A DNA stretch of 64,000 nt, from assembly GCA_039180675.1 (NCBI GenBank), contig JBCDDC010000017.1, forward strand, positions 43,665 to 107,664, given 5' to 3'. Position numbers and translations under genes: made by a program. The notes under the pieces are model-generated. The model was not told the origin of the DNA and made no database searches. It was given only the letters and a program-made list of their open reading frames with translations. Positions 61,156 through 64,000 of the stretch are shown piece by piece. Numbering within the stretch: the first letter of the stretch is position 1; each line of letters opens with the position of its first letter. The stretch comes from Thermohalobaculum sp039180675. GTDB lineage: Bacteria; Pseudomonadota; Alphaproteobacteria; Rhodobacterales; Rhodobacteraceae.

Positions 61156-61989
61156 TTACTTGCGCCGCGCGTGACGCGAGCGGGTGATGTACTTGTCGGT
61201 CGTCTTGTTCGACCGGGTGCGGCGGCCCTTGGTCGGCTTGCCCCAGGGGGTCACCGGGTGACGCCCGCCCGAGGTCCGGCCCTCGCCACCCCCGTGCGGG
61301 TGATCGATCGGGTTCATGACCACACCGCGAACCGAGGGGCGCTTGCCCTGGTGGCGGGTGCGGCCTGCCTTGCCGAAATTCTGGTTCGAGTTGTCGGGGT
61401 TCGAGACCGCGCCAACCGTCGCCATGCAGTCCTGATGCACAAGGCGCATCTCGCCCGAGCCGAGGCGCAGCTGCGCGTAGCCGCCATCGCGACCAACGAA
61501 CTGGGCATAGGTGCCCGCCGCGCGTGCGATCTGGCCGCCCTTGCCGGGCTTCATCTCGACATTGTGGACGATGGTGCCGATCGGCATGCCCGAGAACGGC
61601 ATCGCGTTGCCCGGCTTGATGTCGACCTTCTTGCCCGAGACTACACTGTCGCCCACAGCAACCCGCTGAGGCGCCAGGATGTAGGCCTGCTCACCGTCGT
61701 CATAGGTGACGAGCGCGATGAACGCCGTGCGGTTCGGATCATATTCGATCCGCTCGACCTTGCCAGGCACGTCGAATTTGCGCCGCTTGAAGTCCACGAT
61801 CCGGTAAAGCCGCTTGGCGCCGCCGCCGATGCGGCGGGCCGTGATCCGTCCGGTGTTGTTTCGGCCACCTTTCTTGGTCAAACCCTCGGTGAGGCGTTTG
61901 ACCGGGCGGCCCTTCCACAGATCCGAACGGTCGATCAGCACCAGCCCGCGCTGGCCCGGCGTAGTCGGTTTGTATGTTTTCAACGCCAT
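61156..61989 (-). CDS. rplB: 50S ribosomal protein L2
   Basis: A 277-residue protein with KTYKPTTPGQRGLVLIDRS at the start, GRNNTGRITARRIGGGAKRLYR near 42 and the peptidyl-transferase-adjacent MNPIDHPHGGGEGRTSGGRHPVTPWG near 226. Full length. Confidence 0.98.
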   Translation of the reverse strand: MALKTYKPTTPGQRGLVLIDRSDLWKGRPVKRLTEGLTKKGGRNNTGRITARRIGGGAKRLYRIVDFKRRKFDVPGKVERIEYDPNRTAFIALVTYDDGEQAYILAPQRVAVGDSVVSGKKVDIKPGNAMPFSGMPIGTIVHNVEMKPGKGGQIARAAGTYAQFVGRDGGYAQLRLGSGEMRLVHQDCMATVGAVSNPDNSNQNFGKAGRTRHQGKRPSVRGVVMNPIDHPHGGGEGRTSGGRHPVTPWGKPTKGRRTRSNKTTDKYITRSRHARRK

Positions 61990-62033
61990 TGGTTTCTGTC
62001 TTCCGCTTCTGTCGTTATCCTAGCGCCGACCGA

Positions 62034-62330
62034 TCAGAGACCGGTCGTCACGTCGATGAAGTTCCCCTGCTCCAGGGTCACATAGGCTTTCTTCACGTCC
62101 TTGCGCTTGCCGGGGCGTCCCCGGAACCGCTTCACCTTGCCCTTGGTGATCGTGGTGTTCACGGCCTTGACCTTCACGTTGAAGAGGGTCTCGACCGCCT
62201 CCTTGATCAGGGGCTTGTTCGCGTCGGGATGCACTTCGAAGACAATCGCGTTGTTCTGGCCCGCGAGCGTCGATTTTTCGGTGACTACCGGACGCTGAAT
62301 GACGTCGTAAAGAGCTGCTTTCTCGGTCAT
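62034..62330 (-). CDS. rplW: 50S ribosomal protein L23
   Basis: A 98-residue protein with YDVIQRPVVTEKSTLAGQ, FEVHPDANKPLIKEAVETLFNVKV and GRPGKRKDVKKAYVTLEQG. L23 forms the docking site for trigger factor and SRP at the tunnel exit. Its ATG overlaps the rplD stop (ATGA). Confidence 0.97.
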   Translation of the reverse strand: MTEKAALYDVIQRPVVTEKSTLAGQNNAIVFEVHPDANKPLIKEAVETLFNVKVKAVNTTITKGKVKRFRGRPGKRKDVKKAYVTLEQGNFIDVTTGL

Positions 62331-62947
62331 TTCAGCCGCGCCTCCAGCGCTTCGATGCCTGCCTTGGTCACGACCAGCGTGTCGTTGCGCAGGATGTCGT
62401 AGACATTGGCGCCCGCGCTCGGCAGCACGTTGATGCCGTCGAGGTTCTGGGCCGCGCGGGCAAAGTTCGCGTCCACCTCGGCCCCGTCGATGATCAGCGC
62501 CTTGGACCAGCCGAGCTTCTCGGCCTTCTGCGCCAGCAGTTTGGTCTTGCCCTCGTCGAGCTTGGCCTCGTCGACGACCACCAGCTCGCCCGCTTTCGCC
62601 TTGGCGCTCAGCGCCAGCCGGAGCCCGAGCTTGCGCACCTTCTTCGGCAGATCATGCGCATGGCTGCGCACTTTCGGGCCCTTGTAGGTGCCGCCGCCGC
62701 GGAAGATCGGCGCGTTCCGGTCGCCGTGACGGGCGCCGCCGGTGCCCTTCTGGCGGTAGATCTTCTTGCGCGAGTAGGACGTCTCCGAACGGGTCTTCAC
62801 CTTGTGGGTGCCGGCCTGGCGCTTTGCCAGTTGCCAACGGACCACCCGGTGCAGGATATCCGCGCGCGGCTCAAGGCCGAAGATCTCGTCCGAGAGGTCG
62901 ATCGACCCGGCTTTCTTGGTGTCGAGGCTGATCACGTCGGTCTTCAT
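62327..62947 (-). CDS. rplD: 50S ribosomal protein L4
   Basis: A 206-residue protein with the tunnel loop TRSETSYSRKKIYRQKGTGGARHGDRNAPIFRGGG near residues 52-86 and GLRLALSAKAKAGELVVVD near 108. In E. coli, L4 also regulates the S10 operon; the leader needed for that lies outside this window. Its ATG overlaps the rplC stop (ATGA). Confidence 0.98.
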   Translation of the reverse strand: MKTDVISLDTKKAGSIDLSDEIFGLEPRADILHRVVRWQLAKRQAGTHKVKTRSETSYSRKKIYRQKGTGGARHGDRNAPIFRGGGTYKGPKVRSHAHDLPKKVRKLGLRLALSAKAKAGELVVVDEAKLDEGKTKLLAQKAEKLGWSKALIIDGAEVDANFARAAQNLDGINVLPSAGANVYDILRNDTLVVTKAGIEALEARLK

Positions 62948-63804
62948 TTCGGATCCTCCTCGGAAGCATCGCCACCAGGCTCGGACTCCACCTCGATCTC
63001 GGCCTCGGCTTGCTTCAGCGCAGCCTCTTGCTCAGCCGCCGCGGCTTCTTCGGCTGCCTTCCGGGCGGCCTCTTCCTCTGCCGCCGCCTGTGCCGCCGCT
63101 TCTTCAGCCGCCCGCTTCGCTTCCTCAGCCGCGGACCTGAGCGCCGCGGGCAAGATGACATGATCAGGCGTCGGCTTCTTGGTGGCATCCTTGATGGTCA
63201 CCCAACCGCCCTTGGAGCCCGGCACCGAGCCCTTGATCATGATAATCCCACGCTCGGCATCGGTCTTCATGACCTGAAGGTTCTGGGTCGTGACGCGGAC
63301 CGAGCCCATGTGGCCGGCCATCTTCTTGCCCTTGAACACGCGGCCGGGATCCTGACACTGCCCGGTCGAGCCGTGCGAGCGGTGGCTGATCGACACGCCG
63401 TGCGAGGCACGCAGGCCGCCGAAATTGTGCCGCTTCATCGCACCGGCAAAGCCCTTACCGATCGACGTGCCGGAGATGTCGACGAACTGACCCTCGAAGT
63501 AGTGGTCCGCCGTGATCTCTTCGCCGACATTGATCATGTTCTCGGGCGCGACCCGGAACTCCACGACCTTGCGCTTGGGCGCGACATTCGCCTTGGCGAA
63601 ATGGCCGCGCATAGGCTGCGAGGTGTTCTTCGCCTTCGCCTCGCCCGCGCCAAGCTGGACGGCGCTGTAGCCATCCTTCTCGTCGGTGCGCTGAGCGACG
63701 ACCTGCAGGTTCTCCATCTGGAGGACCGTGACCGGCACCTGCCGTCCGTCCTCCATGAAGAGCCGGGTCATGCCCAGCTTCTTCGCGATCACTCCGGAGC
63801 GCAT
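62944..63804 (-). CDS. rplC: 50S ribosomal protein L3 with long Ala/Glu-rich C-terminal tail
   Basis: A 286-residue L3. Residues 1 to about 205 match the family (MRSGVIAKKLGMTRLF, QPMRGHFAKANVAPKRKV, GFAGAMKRHNFGG, SHRSHGSTGQCQDPGRVFKGKKMAGHMG). The last 80 or so residues are an Ala/Glu/Lys-rich helix (from about AALRSAAEEAKRAAEEA to EIEVESEPGGD) not found in E. coli L3, which is about 209 residues long. It follows the last codons of rpsJ by about 13 bases. Confidence 0.97.
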   Translation of the reverse strand: MRSGVIAKKLGMTRLFMEDGRQVPVTVLQMENLQVVAQRTDEKDGYSAVQLGAGEAKAKNTSQPMRGHFAKANVAPKRKVVEFRVAPENMINVGEEITADHYFEGQFVDISGTSIGKGFAGAMKRHNFGGLRASHGVSISHRSHGSTGQCQDPGRVFKGKKMAGHMGSVRVTTQNLQVMKTDAERGIIMIKGSVPGSKGGWVTIKDATKKPTPDHVILPAALRSAAEEAKRAAEEAAAQAAAEEEAARKAAEEAAAAEQEAALKQAEAEIEVESEPGGDASEEDPK

Positions 63805-63817
63805 GTCCAGGCCCTCC

Positions 63818-64000
63818 TCAGAGCTTGATCTCGACGTCGACGTACTGGCCCGCGAAATAGTGGTCCGCGGTCAGCTCGGCCCCGATGTCGATCAGGTTCT
63901 CGGGGGCCACCCGGAACTCGGCGAGCTTCCGCTTCGGCGCCACCGACGCCTTGGCGAAGTGCCCCCGCATGGGCTGCGTCACGTTCTTGGCCTTCGCCGC
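63818..64000 (-). CDS. chimeric open frame at the window edge: rplC-like segment joined to rpsJ C-terminal codons
   Basis: The frame is open for 60 codons from the right edge to TGA at 63818-63820, where rpsJ (S10) should end. The last seven codons, VDVEIKL, match the usual end of S10. The preceding 53 or so (AAKAKNVTQPMRGHFAKAS onward to ADHYFAGQY) are instead a piece of ribosomal protein L3. By hand count 42 of 56 residues are identical to residues of the complete L3 encoded next. The nucleotide sequence differs widely, so it is not a recent copy. The product cannot work as S10 as seen; an assembly join is the simplest explanation. Confidence 0.8.
   Translation of the reverse strand, partial: AAKAKNVTQPMRGHFAKASVAPKRKLAEFRVAPENLIDIGAELTADHYFAGQYVDVEIKL

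Overview
The window is GC-rich, gene-dense DNA from an alphaproteobacterium, most probably a member of the Rhodobacterales or a close relative. I infer this from the protein families present (DctPQM TRAP transporter, cytoplasmic SoeABC-type sulfite dehydrogenase, MttB-like methyltransferase, DUF1826 and DUF1007 zinc proteins) and from the S10-spc-alpha ribosomal protein order with adk between secY and rpsM. Genes are packed into long co-directional runs whose stop and start codons overlap (ATGA, GTGA or TGATG). I see no rRNA, tRNA, insertion sequence, integrase or CRISPR array.

Layout. 1-4.3 kb: a FecI-type ECF sigma factor (with the first codons of a probable fecR at the edge), a glutathionyl-hydroquinone reductase-like GST and a siderophore-type TonB receptor. 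4.4-10.0 kb: a DUF1445 protein, a complete TRAP transporter (dctPQM), a metallo-beta-lactamase-fold hydrolase and an AhpD-like protein. 10.1-17.0 kb: a ten-gene zinc operon running leftward from zur, through a previously hidden 43-residue membrane protein, znuC, znuB, a His-rich znuA, DUF1826, a small conserved protein, a CobW-type GTPase, DUF1007 and a NicO-type permease. Its promoter has a Zur-like palindrome. 17.1-24.2 kb: a cobalamin uptake and salvage operon behind a textbook cobalamin riboswitch (btuB, an uncharacterised gene, btuF, btuC, btuD, cbiZ, an uncharacterised gene).

24.2-24.8 kb is a gene-free stretch. 24.8-28.4 kb: two secreted proteins of unknown function divergent from an OmpR-type two-component system. 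28.5-32.1 kb: an operon of a SAF-domain dehydrogenase, an SDR, an AT-richer membrane-anchored orphan and an acyl-CoA dehydrogenase. 32.2-36.7 kb: soeABC. 36.9-38.1 kb: a BacNav-type voltage-gated channel translationally coupled to a YtoQ-family protein. 38.2-42.7 kb: an MttB-like methyltransferase, a SAM methyltransferase, a zinc alcohol dehydrogenase and an Ldh-family dehydrogenase.

42.9-49.5 kb: a seven-gene overlapping operon (Deg protease, rarA, crcB, an Imm11/DUF1629-like gene, an rluC-like gene, mepA, a phytase-like esterase protein). 49.6-64 kb: the S10-spc-alpha ribosomal protein cluster on the minus strand, ending in a clear intrinsic terminator. At the right edge, where rpsJ should lie, the sequence is instead a second, diverged piece of rplC joined in frame to the last codons of rpsJ. 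This is either an assembly chimera or a real fusion, and it is the oddest thing in the window.
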